Shown here one piece after another: positions 39,327 through 46,942 of a stretch of DNA of 55,864 nt (the stretch's first letter is position 1; each line of letters begins with the position of its first letter). Made by a program: the position numbers and the translations under genes. The notes below the pieces were generated by a model that saw only the letters and a list, made by a program, of their open reading frames with translations, was not told the DNA's origin and did no database searches. Source of the DNA: a virus; the IMG/VR virus record IMGVR_UViG_3300018063_000005, positions 1-55,864 of that record; one strand, given 5' to 3'.

Positions 39327-40694
39327 TCAGCGGATCCGCACGTACCGCGGGCCGGACAGACCGCGCTGCTCGACGAGGTTGATCACCAGGTAGCGCACGC
39401 AGTCACATGCATGATCCGTCGTGCCGTCTTTGATCGGAACATCCGAGACCGGCCGGCCCTGCCTCGCCTCGGGATACGCGTACGACTCCATCGATCGCAC
39501 GATGCCGCGCGGGCCCCACTCGTCCTCGGCGAGGTCCTTCGCGACGAAGAGCCGGGTCTCGTCGAGCGTGTTGAGCAGCATCCCGTCGACCAGGTCGACG
39601 CCGTTCGGGATGTGCGTGAGCTCGTCGTCCGTCGTGAAGTTGACGGGGCGGAGCCCGTGGTTCTCGAGCACGTGGACGTCGGAGATCCCGGCCGACGTCG
39701 TCGCGTTGCCGGCCGGGTCGCAGAACCACTGCGCGACCTTGATCTTCTTCTGCTCGAGGTCCTCGCGGACGTGGTCGGCGAGCTGCGCCGTCGAGACCTG
39801 CGAGAGGTGGTACTGGCGGAAGCACACCCACGAGTTGTCCAGCGCCCTCTTCCCGTTCGAGAGCTTCCAGCCGAAGGGGATCTCCTGCCACAGCGTGACG
39901 GCCGGGCGCCGGCGGCCGAAGTCGATCACGCCCACCGTCTGGAAGCGCGCCTCGTACTTCCACGCGATCCCGTGCACCGTGTCCATGTCGAACGTCGGGT
40001 AGACCGCGTTCTCCGAGGAGCCCCACTGCCCCTCGATCAGGCTCTTCGCGAGCCTCTTCGAGTAGGTGCGCTCGAGCGAGGCGATGTACCCGGGCGCGAG
40101 GTGCGGCGCGTTCTCCCGCGTCGACATGTGGAACGCGCGCCGGCTGCCCTCGGCCTTCTTCCCCGCGAACTCGTCGTGGAGCCAACCCCAGCTCGGCGTC
40201 GTCGTCAGGACGCCCTGCAGCCGCTTCGCGGCGGAGAAACGGAGGCGGCCGACGATGATCTGCCAGGCCTCCTTCGAGTAGAGGCGCGCCTCGTCGCCCC
40301 AGATCCACGAGAGGTTCGCGCCCTCGAGTGAGCCCGGGTTGCCGGCCGAGCCGAGGAAGACCCTCGACCCGTTCACGAGCAAGATGTTCGGCGCCTTCGC
40401 GCCTCGCCGGTCTTCTGCGACGAGCTGCCCCGGGCACGCGCCTACCCAAGGCCTGTCCTTATCCACGAACGCGGGCAGCGTCACGCGGTAGAGCAGGCCC
40501 CACGTCGGGGCGACGATCATCCCGTCCTGGCCCGCGTTCGCGGCCGCGAGGTCGAGGGCGATCTCGGCCCCGGTCGACGTCTTCCCCGAGCCGTACCCGC
40601 CAAGGAGCGCCACCCATTCGTCGCGCGCGTCCATTGCGCGCTGCTGGCTCGGCGTCGGGACGCGGTCGCTCGCCCTGACGATGACCCGGGCCAT
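39327..40694 (-). CDS. terL: Terminase large subunit
   Basis: This is a 455-residue packaging motor. The ATPase has Walker A GGYGSGKT (32-39) and Walker B LSWIWGDEA with Asp134 and Glu135. The nuclease domain has IDFGRRRPA with Asp258, then a CDPAGN site and a last acidic motif in TTDHACDCVRYLV. It cuts concatemers and drives DNA into the prohead with ATP. It follows the small subunit gene by three bases. Whether the phage uses cos or headful packaging cannot be told from the sequence. Confidence 0.95.
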   Translation of the reverse strand: MARVIVRASDRVPTPSQQRAMDARDEWVALLGGYGSGKTSTGAEIALDLAAANAGQDGMIVAPTWGLLYRVTLPAFVDKDRPWVGACPGQLVAEDRRGAKAPNILLVNGSRVFLGSAGNPGSLEGANLSWIWGDEARLYSKEAWQIIVGRLRFSAAKRLQGVLTTTPSWGWLHDEFAGKKAEGSRRAFHMSTRENAPHLAPGYIASLERTYSKRLAKSLIEGQWGSSENAVYPTFDMDTVHGIAWKYEARFQTVGVIDFGRRRPAVTLWQEIPFGWKLSNGKRALDNSWVCFRQYHLSQVSTAQLADHVREDLEQKKIKVAQWFCDPAGNATTSAGISDVHVLENHGLRPVNFTTDDELTHIPNGVDLVDGMLLNTLDETRLFVAKDLAEDEWGPRGIVRSMESYAYPEARQGRPVSDVPIKDGTTDHACDCVRYLVINLVEQRGLSGPRYVRIR

Positions 40695-40697
40695 CCG

Positions 40698-41186
40698 CTA
40701 CGCCTCCTTCTGCGGCGGCGCCGGCTGGGCGGGCATGGCGGTGAGCGCCGCGGGCGGCGGCACGTCGGGGTTGCGGTTCCGCTCGATGACGATGTCGACC
40801 GCGCCCGCGCCGGCGAGGTCGTCGGTGGGCATGTAGCCCGTGCCCTCGATGCGGTGGAGGAGCTCCTCGACGCGGAGCATGGCGCGGAAGTGCGGGCCGC
40901 CCTTCTGCACGTCCGCCCTGGTGTAGAGCCTCATCAACCGCCGGATCTGCCGCTCACGCGCGGCGGGCCGGTCGCGGTGTCGCTCCGCCTTCCACCGCTC
41001 GTAGACCTTGGCGATGTACTCCGCGGCCTGCGAGGGCGAGATGCCCCAGCGCTTGCCGCACGTCCGCTGGATCGAGCTCGACGGCTCACCCGACGCGATC
41101 CACTTCTCGACCTGGTCAAGCCGCTGCTCGAGCTTCACGCCGCGGGTCTTCGGCCTCTTGGCCCCGCCCTTGTTGCCGCCTGCCAC
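40698..41186 (-). CDS. terS: Terminase small subunit
   Basis: This is a 162-residue protein directly upstream of the large subunit. The N-terminal half has a helix-turn-helix-like stretch (RQLDQVEKWIASGE type, then SIQRTCGKRWGISPSQAAEY). A helical region (RQIRRLMRLYTRADVQKGGP, MLRVEELLHRIEG) should oligomerise. The proline-rich end PPPAALTAMPAQPAPPQ may contact the motor. It recognises the packaging site, which probably lies in or upstream of this gene. Confidence 0.85.
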   Translation of the reverse strand: MAGGNKGGAKRPKTRGVKLEQRLDQVEKWIASGEPSSSIQRTCGKRWGISPSQAAEYIAKVYERWKAERHRDRPAARERQIRRLMRLYTRADVQKGGPHFRAMLRVEELLHRIEGTGYMPTDDLAGAGAVDIVIERNRNPDVPPPAALTAMPAQPAPPQKEA

Positions 41187-41478
41187 GATGCGCGCCTCTC
41201 CCGCACCGCGGCGCGCCGCCCAGGGCGCGGCCTACCGCGGAGCCTCCGGGGCCCGCGAGACGGCGCAGCGTGATGAGGGAGCCCCGAGGGCCGGAACGAG
41301 GAGCGGCCCGCCAACCCCAGGGAGCAGGTCAGCGGGCCGCGAGGAGGACGACGACCAGCGTGCCGGCTTCTTCGCACGAGCCGGTGCGCGGTGGCAACCG
41401 CATTGAGTTCGATTGTCGCCGAAACCTTCTGGAAACAACCGTGCATTGCCCTGCGCAATGCAGGTAGGGAATGATGCG
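41187..41478. other. Intergenic region upstream of the terminase genes (packaging-site or promoter candidate)
   Basis: Almost 300 bases without a credible gene separate the regulators from terS. An AT-richer patch at 41400-41465 contains the inverted repeat TGCATTG / CAATGCA. A weak leftward promoter (TTGTTT, 17 bases, CAATCG) can be drawn there. A pac or cos site is possible because packaging sites often flank terS. Confidence 0.4.
41442..41462. repeat. Inverted repeat upstream of terS
   Basis: TGCATTG (41442-41448) and CAATGCA (41456-41462) are a perfect 7-bp inverted repeat around CCCTGCG. It lies in the least GC-rich patch of the late region. It may be a binding site for the late regulator or small terminase, or a hairpin in the leader. 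Confidence 0.55.
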
Positions 41479-41793
41479 CTACGGCGCGCGGATCCGGTCT
41501 CGGCCGGTCTCGCCGCTCAGGAAGATCCTCGATCCGTTCGCGAGCGGGAAGACCCGTGCCGGCGCGCGCGGGACGGGCGGCAGCAGGTCCACGAGCTCGA
41601 ACGAACGGCGTCGCTCGAGGGAGACGCGGATCGCCTCGACGGTGAGCGCGAGCGCATTGTCGGGCTCGGCGACGAGCAGGCAGGGCGGTCGGCCGGCGTG
41701 CAGGAAGAGGAGCTCCACGACCTCGCCTCGCGGGCGGCGCGCCAGCACGGAGGAGGGCTCACCGCAGACGCGGCAGCAGAAAGGCGTGCTCAC
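41479..41793 (-). CDS. Hypothetical protein with zinc knuckle
   Basis: This is a 104-residue protein from GTG 41793, overlapping the upstream stop as GTGA. The start CCRVCGEPSSVLARR gives three cysteines for a zinc knuckle. The rest is a mixed alpha/beta stretch (EVVELLFLHAGRPPCLLVAE, LTVEAIRVSLERRRSF). It is the last of four regulators before the terminase region. No family recognised. Confidence 0.55.
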   Translation of the reverse strand: MSTPFCCRVCGEPSSVLARRPRGEVVELLFLHAGRPPCLLVAEPDNALALTVEAIRVSLERRRSFELVDLLPPVPRAPARVFPLANGSRIFLSGETGRDRIRAP

Positions 41794-42032
41794 GTCGCGG
41801 ACCTCTTGCTCTCCGACGAGAAGAGCTGGAACTGCTGCTGGGTCTGCTCGCGCATCCGCTCGATGTACGCGAGCACGGAGCTCTCCGGGATCCGCCACCC
41901 CTGGTCTCGATACGCGCCCGCGAACGTCCCGTCCCGACACCTCTGGAGGACCCAGTCCCTGTGATGGGCGAGCCGCCGCGCGACGGTGCGCGCGCTCAGC
42001 ATCTGCGGGACCGCGATCGGTGCGCTGCTCAT
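41790..42032 (-). CDS. Excisionase-type winged-helix protein
   Basis: This is an 80-residue protein. LSARTVARRLAHHRDWVLQR, then CRDGTFAGAYRDQGWRIPES, matches the HTH_17/excisionase family (MerR-like winged helix). Here it is in the late region, 5 kb from the integrase, so it is more likely a regulator than the excisionase. A second protein of the same family lies next to the integrase. GTGA and ATGA overlaps tie it to its neighbours. Confidence 0.7.
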   Translation of the reverse strand: MSSAPIAVPQMLSARTVARRLAHHRDWVLQRCRDGTFAGAYRDQGWRIPESSVLAYIERMREQTQQQFQLFSSESKRSAT

Positions 42033-42553
42033 TCGAGGAAGCCTCCTTCGGCGAGCCGCTCCCGGATGACCCGGTGCGCTCGCGACATGCGCCGCTTCAT
42101 CTGGTCCAGCGAGTACCGACCGCCGGCCCCTTCCTGGATCCACGCGTACGCGCGGCCGCGGCCGTGGTGCTCGAACAGCCAGCGGGCCACGAGCTCGCCG
42201 GCGCCGGCGTCGCGCGCCTCTGCGTCCTGGGCCGCGAGCTTCATCGCCCACGCGATCGCCGCGAACGCCCTGCGCTTCGGATCGTCGGCGCCGCGGTTCG
42301 GCGTCCCGTCGCCGCCCTCGAGGCCGCGCGCGAGCGGCAGCGCTTTCGGGCTCGCCCACGCCTCACGCGTCTGGAAGTACCAGGCGAGCGCGTGGCTCTC
42401 GTGGCGGAAGATGCGGACGCCGCTCGCGCGCCGCTTCATCCTCTCGAGCACGGCGGCGAGCAGCTCCTCCGCGTCGGCCTTCCGCTCCACCTCGAGCTCG
42501 CACCATCCCGCGTGCGGGGTCTCGCCGCACGTGCAGGGCTTCGGGAGCGTCAT
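42029..42553 (-). CDS. Putative late-gene regulator
   Basis: This is a 174-residue protein. The start LPKPCTCGETPHAGWCELEV has four cysteines and a histidine for zinc. The C-terminal third GGRYSLDQMKRRMSRAHRVI, then RERLAEGGFLE, is a helix-turn-helix-like end similar in layout to phage late transcription activators (RinA/ArpU type, sigma region 4-like). It sits just upstream of the terminase genes, where such activators are encoded. The function is inferred from position and shape. Confidence 0.55.
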   Translation of the reverse strand: MTLPKPCTCGETPHAGWCELEVERKADAEELLAAVLERMKRRASGVRIFRHESHALAWYFQTREAWASPKALPLARGLEGGDGTPNRGADDPKRRAFAAIAWAMKLAAQDAEARDAGAGELVARWLFEHHGRGRAYAWIQEGAGGRYSLDQMKRRMSRAHRVIRERLAEGGFLE

Positions 42554-43044
42554 GGTGCGGGGAGCGCCTCCCCGCGCTCGAGGGCCCCGTGGATCCGGAT
42601 GGCGAGCTCCACCGCCCTGCACACCCGGGCGTCCGTCGGGACGTCGCCGAGGAAGAACCGCGCGAACGCGGCCGCGATGCCGCTCTCCTCGAGCCGCCAG
42701 AGCGCGCGGTCGATGGGCAGGTAGAGCACCACCCCGTCCCCGGCCGCGTAGGCGGCGGCGTGCCCCTCCTCGATGGAGACCACCGGGCGGCGCCAGGCGG
42801 CCCAGGCCGCGACGTCGAGGCGGGTCCAGAGCTCGAACCGCTCGCCGGCGAGCGCGAGCGCCCAGAGGCCGTCCTCGATGCGGACGACGAGCCCGGGCGG
42901 CACTGGGCGGTCGGAGTAGACCCGGAGCTCGTAGGTGCTCGAGACGGCGGCGGGGGGCGGCTCCGGCGGGGTCAACGCGGCGCGCGCGCGGGTGCCCGCG
43001 ACGGCGAGGGCGCCCAGGACGAGCGCCAGGAGAACGGCAACCAC
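42550..43044 (-). CDS. Hypothetical protein with N-terminal membrane segment
   Basis: This is a 164-residue protein and the first gene of the late operon. Residues 1-23 (VAVLLALVLGALAVAGTRAR) form a signal anchor or signal peptide. The rest is an alpha/beta domain (YELRVYSDRPVPPGLVVRIE, FELWTRLDVAAWAAW, VVLYLPIDRALWRLEESGIA). No family recognised. ATGA overlap with the next gene. Confidence 0.55.
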   Translation of the reverse strand: MVAVLLALVLGALAVAGTRARAALTPPEPPPAAVSSTYELRVYSDRPVPPGLVVRIEDGLWALALAGERFELWTRLDVAAWAAWRRPVVSIEEGHAAAYAAGDGVVLYLPIDRALWRLEESGIAAAFARFFLGDVPTDARVCRAVELAIRIHGALERGEALPAP

Positions 43045-43156
43045 GGGTGCTCCCGGCCCGGAGCGGCGCGCGCGCGGCCCCTCACGGCGCGCCCGACCAG
43101 AACCGAGTCGGGCCGGATGCTATCACCAGGAACCGGCCGGAACCGAATGGAAGTCC
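43045..43156 (-). promoter_or_regulatory. Candidate late promoter region with direct repeats
   Basis: Three copies of CCNG(G)AACCG occur at 43097-43105, 43126-43135 and 43137-43145. A -10-like TAGCAT can be read on the minus strand between them, without a -35. That is the layout of an activator-dependent promoter. A 6-bp stem CCCGAC/GTCGGG (43093-43113) may also end the cargo transcript coming from the right. Confidence 0.4.
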
Positions 43157-44788
43157 TCAGAGACCGACGCTGACGACGTACCGGGCAAGCCCGGCGGCGA
43201 GCTCCGGGGCGTCCGCAGAGAGCGCCTCGGCTTCCCGCATAGCGCAGTCGCGCTGGCCGGTCGCGACGTAGGCGACGCCCAGGTTAAACCGGCCCTCGGG
43301 TAGAAGCGCGCTCGCGCGGAGCACCGCGATGGTCTCGTGGAACCGGCCGAGCTGGTTGAGCGCGCCGCCCAGGTCGCCGCGGGCCGCCGCGTGCATCGGG
43401 TCCGCCATGAGCGCTCGGGAGAAGTGCCCGACGGCCTCTTCATGACGGCTCGAGCGGAAGCACCACCGCCCGAGCTCGTTGTGCGCCCCCGCGTGCCCGG
43501 GCGCCAGCCCGACCGCCTCGAGGAGGTACGCCTCGCCCCGGCCGTCGCCGGCGTCGAGCAGCCCCTTGCCGAGCCCGAAGCAGATCGAGGGGTCCGCGCC
43601 CTGCGTCTCGCGCGCTCGCGCGAACAGCGTGACCGTGTCGCGCCACGTCTCGACCTGGAGCGTCGTGAGGACGGCGCACGCGGCGACGGCGGCCGCGCCG
43701 ACGACGAGCTGCAGGCGCGCGGGAACCCGGCGCGCGAGCTCGGCGCCGCCCCAGACCACCGCGACGAGGAGCCCCAGGACGGCGACGTAGGCGTGCCGGT
43801 CCGCCACGGCCGCCCACTGGCCGGCCTGCGTGATCCCGAGCGTCGGGACGAGGGCCGCGAGGAACCACATCCACCCGGCCAGCGCGTAGGGCGCCCGCGC
43901 GCGTAAGCGGACGACCGCGACCGTCACGCCGGCGAGCCCTACAGCCGCGGCGATGGGCAACCAGAGGGGCAGGGCGAGGGGGTACGGGTAGAAGACGGCA
44001 AGCTCGAGCGGCCACGCGACGTGCAGGATCTGCCGCCAGGGCACGAGCGCGGCGTTGCCGAGCCGCAGCGCAAGGGCCGGCAGCTCGCCTCGCGGCAGCC
44101 CGCGCAGCGCCGCCATGATGACCGCGGCCACCCCGACGCTGAGCAGCGCGACCGGGATCTTCTCGAGGAGGAGCGCCCACGTCCACCGGCGCTGCAGCGG
44201 CCACACGTCGAGCGCGAGCAGCAACGCGGGGAGGGGGAGAAGGATCGGCTTCGCCGCGAGGGACACCGCGGCCGCGGCGAGCATGGCCGCGTACGCCCAG
44301 CGCGAGCGGGTCCGCGCGAACCGCAGGTACAGCCCGACCGCGAGCAACCCGAAGAACGCCGCGAGCACGTTCTTTCGCTCCACCGCCCAGGCGACCGACT
44401 CGACGTTGAGCGGATGGACGGCGAAGAGGAGCGCCACGAGCGCCGAGCGGCCGCGCGCGCCCGTCGCCGCCCGGAGCCCGAGGAACACGAGGAGCGCCGA
44501 CGCGACGTGCCACGCCAGGTTCTCGAGGTGGAACGCCACCGGGTCGAAGCCGAAGACCGCGTGCGTGACGGCGAGCGAGACGACGGTGATGGGCTGCCAG
44601 TAGACGCCGTCGCGCGAGAGCTCGAGCGCGCCCTCGAGCGTGCTGAGGCCGAGCGGCGCGCCGACGACGGCGTCCGCGACGACGTGCGCCTGGTCGTCGA
44701 AGTCGACGAACGCGTTGTGGCGCAGGGGAGCATAGGCCCCGAGCGCGAGCCCGGCGATGAGCAGGTAGATCCAGAGGTCCCTATGCAT
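43157..44788 (-). CDS. TMTC-like GT-C membrane glycosyltransferase with TPR repeats (cargo)
   Basis: This is a 543-residue protein. The N-terminal 380 residues have about ten membrane spans and the GT-C features FVDFDDQAHVV (about 28-38, with the acidic pair expected to bind the lipid sugar donor), YWQPITVVSLAVTHAVFG, and LFAVHPLNVESVAWAVERKN. This is the pattern of TMTC and related protein or lipid glycosyltransferases. The C-terminal 150 residues are TPR repeats (YLLEAVGLAPGHAGAHNELG, HFSRALMADPMHAAARGDLG, FNLGVAYVATGQRDCAMREA). It is in an operon with its own promoter and is unrelated to virion genes. Surface modification of the lysogen is likely. Confidence 0.8.
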   Translation of the reverse strand: MHRDLWIYLLIAGLALGAYAPLRHNAFVDFDDQAHVVADAVVGAPLGLSTLEGALELSRDGVYWQPITVVSLAVTHAVFGFDPVAFHLENLAWHVASALLVFLGLRAATGARGRSALVALLFAVHPLNVESVAWAVERKNVLAAFFGLLAVGLYLRFARTRSRWAYAAMLAAAAVSLAAKPILLPLPALLLALDVWPLQRRWTWALLLEKIPVALLSVGVAAVIMAALRGLPRGELPALALRLGNAALVPWRQILHVAWPLELAVFYPYPLALPLWLPIAAAVGLAGVTVAVVRLRARAPYALAGWMWFLAALVPTLGITQAGQWAAVADRHAYVAVLGLLVAVVWGGAELARRVPARLQLVVGAAAVAACAVLTTLQVETWRDTVTLFARARETQGADPSICFGLGKGLLDAGDGRGEAYLLEAVGLAPGHAGAHNELGRWCFRSSRHEEAVGHFSRALMADPMHAAARGDLGGALNQLGRFHETIAVLRASALLPEGRFNLGVAYVATGQRDCAMREAEALSADAPELAAGLARYVVSVGL

Positions 44789-44793
44789 CCGGT

Positions 44794-45048
44794 TCAGCGC
44801 CGCGCCGGCAGGGAGTAGAAGGCCTCGCGCCCGCGCTCCTCGCGCTCGAGCGGGAGACCCGCGTCGGCGATGGCGCCGAGGATCCGCTGCGCGGTGCGGA
44901 GCGAGACCCCGAGATCGTCTGCGAGCTCGCCGCGACGGCGGGGCGCCTCTCCGAGCAGCCGGATCGCAACGAGCCCCTGGCGGAGGATGTCGCCGCGCGG
45001 GCGCGGGCCGGGAGGCGTCGCGCGCGCGGGCGTGGTGCGGCGAGGCAC
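44794..45048 (-). CDS. Winged-helix DNA-binding protein of the cargo operon
   Basis: This is an 84-residue protein from GTG 45048 with SD GAGGAGGAG. VAIRLLGEAPRRRGELADDL, then GVSLRTAQRILGAIADAGLP, is a winged helix of the HTH_11/DeoR-like type with a short wing REERGREAFYSLP. It lies between the first cargo gene and the glycosyltransferase gene. Two 10-bp palindromes around the -35 of the cargo promoter could be its operator, giving autoregulation. Confidence 0.7.
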   Translation of the reverse strand: MPRRTTPARATPPGPRPRGDILRQGLVAIRLLGEAPRRRGELADDLGVSLRTAQRILGAIADAGLPLEREERGREAFYSLPARR

Positions 45049-45321
45049 CTACTCCTCCTCGTCGGCCAGCGTCACACCGGAGCGCGAGACGGAGAGGAGC
45101 CGTGAGGGCGCGCCGCCGATGGAGCCGATCATCTCGGCCGCGGCGGCGGAGCAGGGGACTGTCGCGAGGCCCTGGCGCTCGTCCGCGGGGACGCCGGCGC
45201 GCTCGAACTCGCGGGCGGCGTCGGCTTCCGCCTCGGCCGGCGTGGTGCCGATGCCGTAGACGGTGGCGGTCTCGAGCTGGACGGCGGCGTAATGGGTCGT
45301 GGTCGTCATGGCGGCGGTCAT
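45049..45321 (-). CDS. Hypothetical small protein, first gene of the cargo operon
   Basis: This is a 90-residue protein. HYAAVQLETATVYGIGTTPA, then EAEADAAREFERAGV, matches a small phage and plasmid protein type (Y/H-YAV-x-T-ATV-x-GIG-x-T...A-x-A-x-A) of unknown role. The ATG at 45321 has AGGAG eight bases upstream; ATG 45309 is a second choice. Its stop abuts the next GTG. Confidence 0.65.
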   Translation of the reverse strand: MTAAMTTTTHYAAVQLETATVYGIGTTPAEAEADAAREFERAGVPADERQGLATVPCSAAAAEMIGSIGGAPSRLLSVSRSGVTLADEEE

Positions 45322-45372
45322 CGATTCGCTCCTGGCTGGCGTCCGGCTCCAATGCCGTCCGTCGATGGAGAG

Positions 45373-45401
45373 AAAATAGGACGACCACGGACCCGGGTCA
45401 A
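45373..45401 (-). promoter_or_regulatory. Strong promoter of the cargo operon
   Basis: On the minus strand TTGACC (45401-45396), a 17-base spacer and TATTTT (45378-45373) form one of the best promoters in the window. The expected start near 45366 gives a 45-base leader to the ATG at 45321. The 16-bp phage operator is absent, so this operon should be active in the lysogen. Confidence 0.82.
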
Positions 45402-45413
45402 GTACGGGCCCGT
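45390..45413. promoter_or_regulatory. Twin 10-bp palindromes at the cargo promoter
   Basis: GACCCGGGTC (45390-45399) overlaps the -35, and ACGGGCCCGT (45404-45413) lies just upstream. The centres are 14 bases apart. They could be operators for the winged-helix protein encoded in the operon. Confidence 0.5.
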
Positions 45414-45515
45414 GTGTCTGATGGGGCTGCGCGGGCGAGCGCGTGCCCTGCGCCTGCCCTGCAGCCGGGTCCCTCGGACATCCCAGCGGGCCACCGGTGC
45501 ACGCCGCGCGGTTGC

Positions 45516-46907
45516 TCAGGTGCCGTGCTTTCGCAGGGATGCGCTGGGGGGCGACCGCTGCACACCCCGGGCACCGAGTTCACACGGCTGGGGTCGCAGG
45601 TTCGAAACCTGCAGCGCCCACTCGGAAGGGCCGGACGTCTCAGGGGTTTTCTGAGGCTCCGGCCCTTCCGCTTTCCCGACCCCCATCACCTGCCCTACGC
45701 CTGCCCCACGACGGCGGCGCCCGCCCTCGGTCGGCTGCACCAGCTCGAGCGCGTCGCGCAGGTCCTCGACGACCATGTGGCCGTAGAGGTCGACGGTGGT
45801 CGAGACCTGAGCGTGCCGGAGGATCCGCTGGACGTGCTGCGGCGGGACGCCCTTGCGCAGGAGGATCGTCGCCGTCGAGTGCCGCAGGTCGTGGAACCGC
45901 ATCGGCCGGGGCAGCGCGCGCGCCCAGAGCCGCATCCCGCACGTCGAGCAGATCGAGTCCGCCGCGGGCTTCGCCGAGCTCCACGCGGTGTGCCCCGGGC
46001 GGCCCGCCCCCTTGCAGCGACGACAGACGAGCTCGTACCCGACCACCATGCCGGCCCGCGCGAGCGCCCGCCGAAGGACCTTCTGCGGGTCCGCCTCCTT
46101 CGTCCGCATCTGGCCCTTGCGTCCGGGGAAGACGAGCTCGCCGGGCGCGTGCTCGAGCGCCCACGCGAAGTAGGGCACCAGGTCCTGCGGGATGGGGAGG
46201 ATCGCGTCGTGCCGCGCCTTCGTGAGGTCGACGTTGAACGACCACCGTACGCGCACCAGGCGCGACTCGAGGTCGACGTCCGCCTTGCGCAGCCCGAGGA
46301 TCTCGCCCTTGCGGAGAGCGAGGAAGGCGGCTGTCGCGTGCTCGCCGCGCCACGCGCGCGGGACGAACGGGAGCAGCCGCTCCACCTCCTCGGCCGAGAG
46401 GACCTCGTAGGTGCGCTTCGGCACGCGCCGCGGCTCGACGAGCTCCACCGGGTTCGGGCCGATCCAGATCTTCGCCTGCGTCGCGCGGTGGATGACGGTC
46501 GAGAGGACGCTGCGGACCTTGTTCACCGACGCCGGCGACGCGCCCTCCTTGCGCTCGAGCTCGTAGAGGCGGGCGTCGATCGCGGCCGAGTCGACGTGCG
46601 CGAGGCGCAGCTCGCCGAGCTTCGTCCGGAGCACGTGCTTCCCGAGGCGCTTGGTCTCGTCGTAGCGGGTCGCCGGCGGGCAGCGGTTGTCGAGCCACCA
46701 GGTGCAGAGCTCGCCGAACGTCATGGAGGCGTCGGCGGGGAGCGGCTCGAGGCCCAGGCGCTGGCGTTCGACCTTCCGCTCGAGCTCGCGGCAGAGGCGG
46801 TCGGCCTCGCGCTTCGTCGTCGCGGTGCTGGCGGTCTCCTGCCACGCGCCGAGGGCGTCCTTCCAGCGGACCGACCAGGTCTTGCCGCGGAGCCGCGCGT
46901 AGGCCAT
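45516..46907 (-). CDS. int: Tyrosine integrase
   Basis: This is a 463-residue tyrosine recombinase. The arm-binding N-terminus (ARLRGKTWSVRWKDALGAWQ) and core-binding domain are followed by the catalytic residues Arg199 (LALRKGEILGL), Lys230, His339/Arg342 (MRFHDLRHST), His365 and Tyr375 (LYGH). An insertion of about 40 residues before the HxxR motif carries CRRC (295-298) and CSTC (320-323), a zinc ribbon that is unusual here. The C-terminal 35 residues (EWALQVSNLRPQP...) are translated from the tRNA-like attP core, so integration would replace them. It is the last gene of the early-left operon, after the excisionase. Confidence 0.95.
   Translation of the reverse strand: MAYARLRGKTWSVRWKDALGAWQETASTATTKREADRLCRELERKVERQRLGLEPLPADASMTFGELCTWWLDNRCPPATRYDETKRLGKHVLRTKLGELRLAHVDSAAIDARLYELERKEGASPASVNKVRSVLSTVIHRATQAKIWIGPNPVELVEPRRVPKRTYEVLSAEEVERLLPFVPRAWRGEHATAAFLALRKGEILGLRKADVDLESRLVRVRWSFNVDLTKARHDAILPIPQDLVPYFAWALEHAPGELVFPGRKGQMRTKEADPQKVLRRALARAGMVVGYELVCRRCKGAGRPGHTAWSSAKPAADSICSTCGMRLWARALPRPMRFHDLRHSTATILLRKGVPPQHVQRILRHAQVSTTVDLYGHMVVEDLRDALELVQPTEGGRRRRGAGVGQVMGVGKAEGPEPQKTPETSGPSEWALQVSNLRPQPCELGARGVQRSPPSASLRKHGT
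45587..45623 (+). other. attP core with tRNA 3' end
   Basis: The plus strand reads GGGGTC, then a T-stem GCAGG (45596-45600), T-loop TTCGAAA (45601-45607), T-stem CCTGC (45608-45612), acceptor AGCGCCC and A (45613-45620). This is the last third of a tRNA without encoded CCA. It lies in the 3' end of the integrase gene. The host tRNA should start GGGCGCT. Confidence 0.8.
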
Positions 46908-46942
46908 GAGGAGCGGAGCCTTCCTTCACCCGGAAGCAAACG

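Noticed and set aside
41135-41458. 107-codon leftward frame upstream of terS
   Set aside because: It overlaps terS for 50 bases, has no SD and an arginine/proline shadow composition.
45587-45623. A complete tRNA gene
   Set aside because: Only the T-arm and acceptor end are present; no anticodon arm can be folded upstream, so it is an att core.
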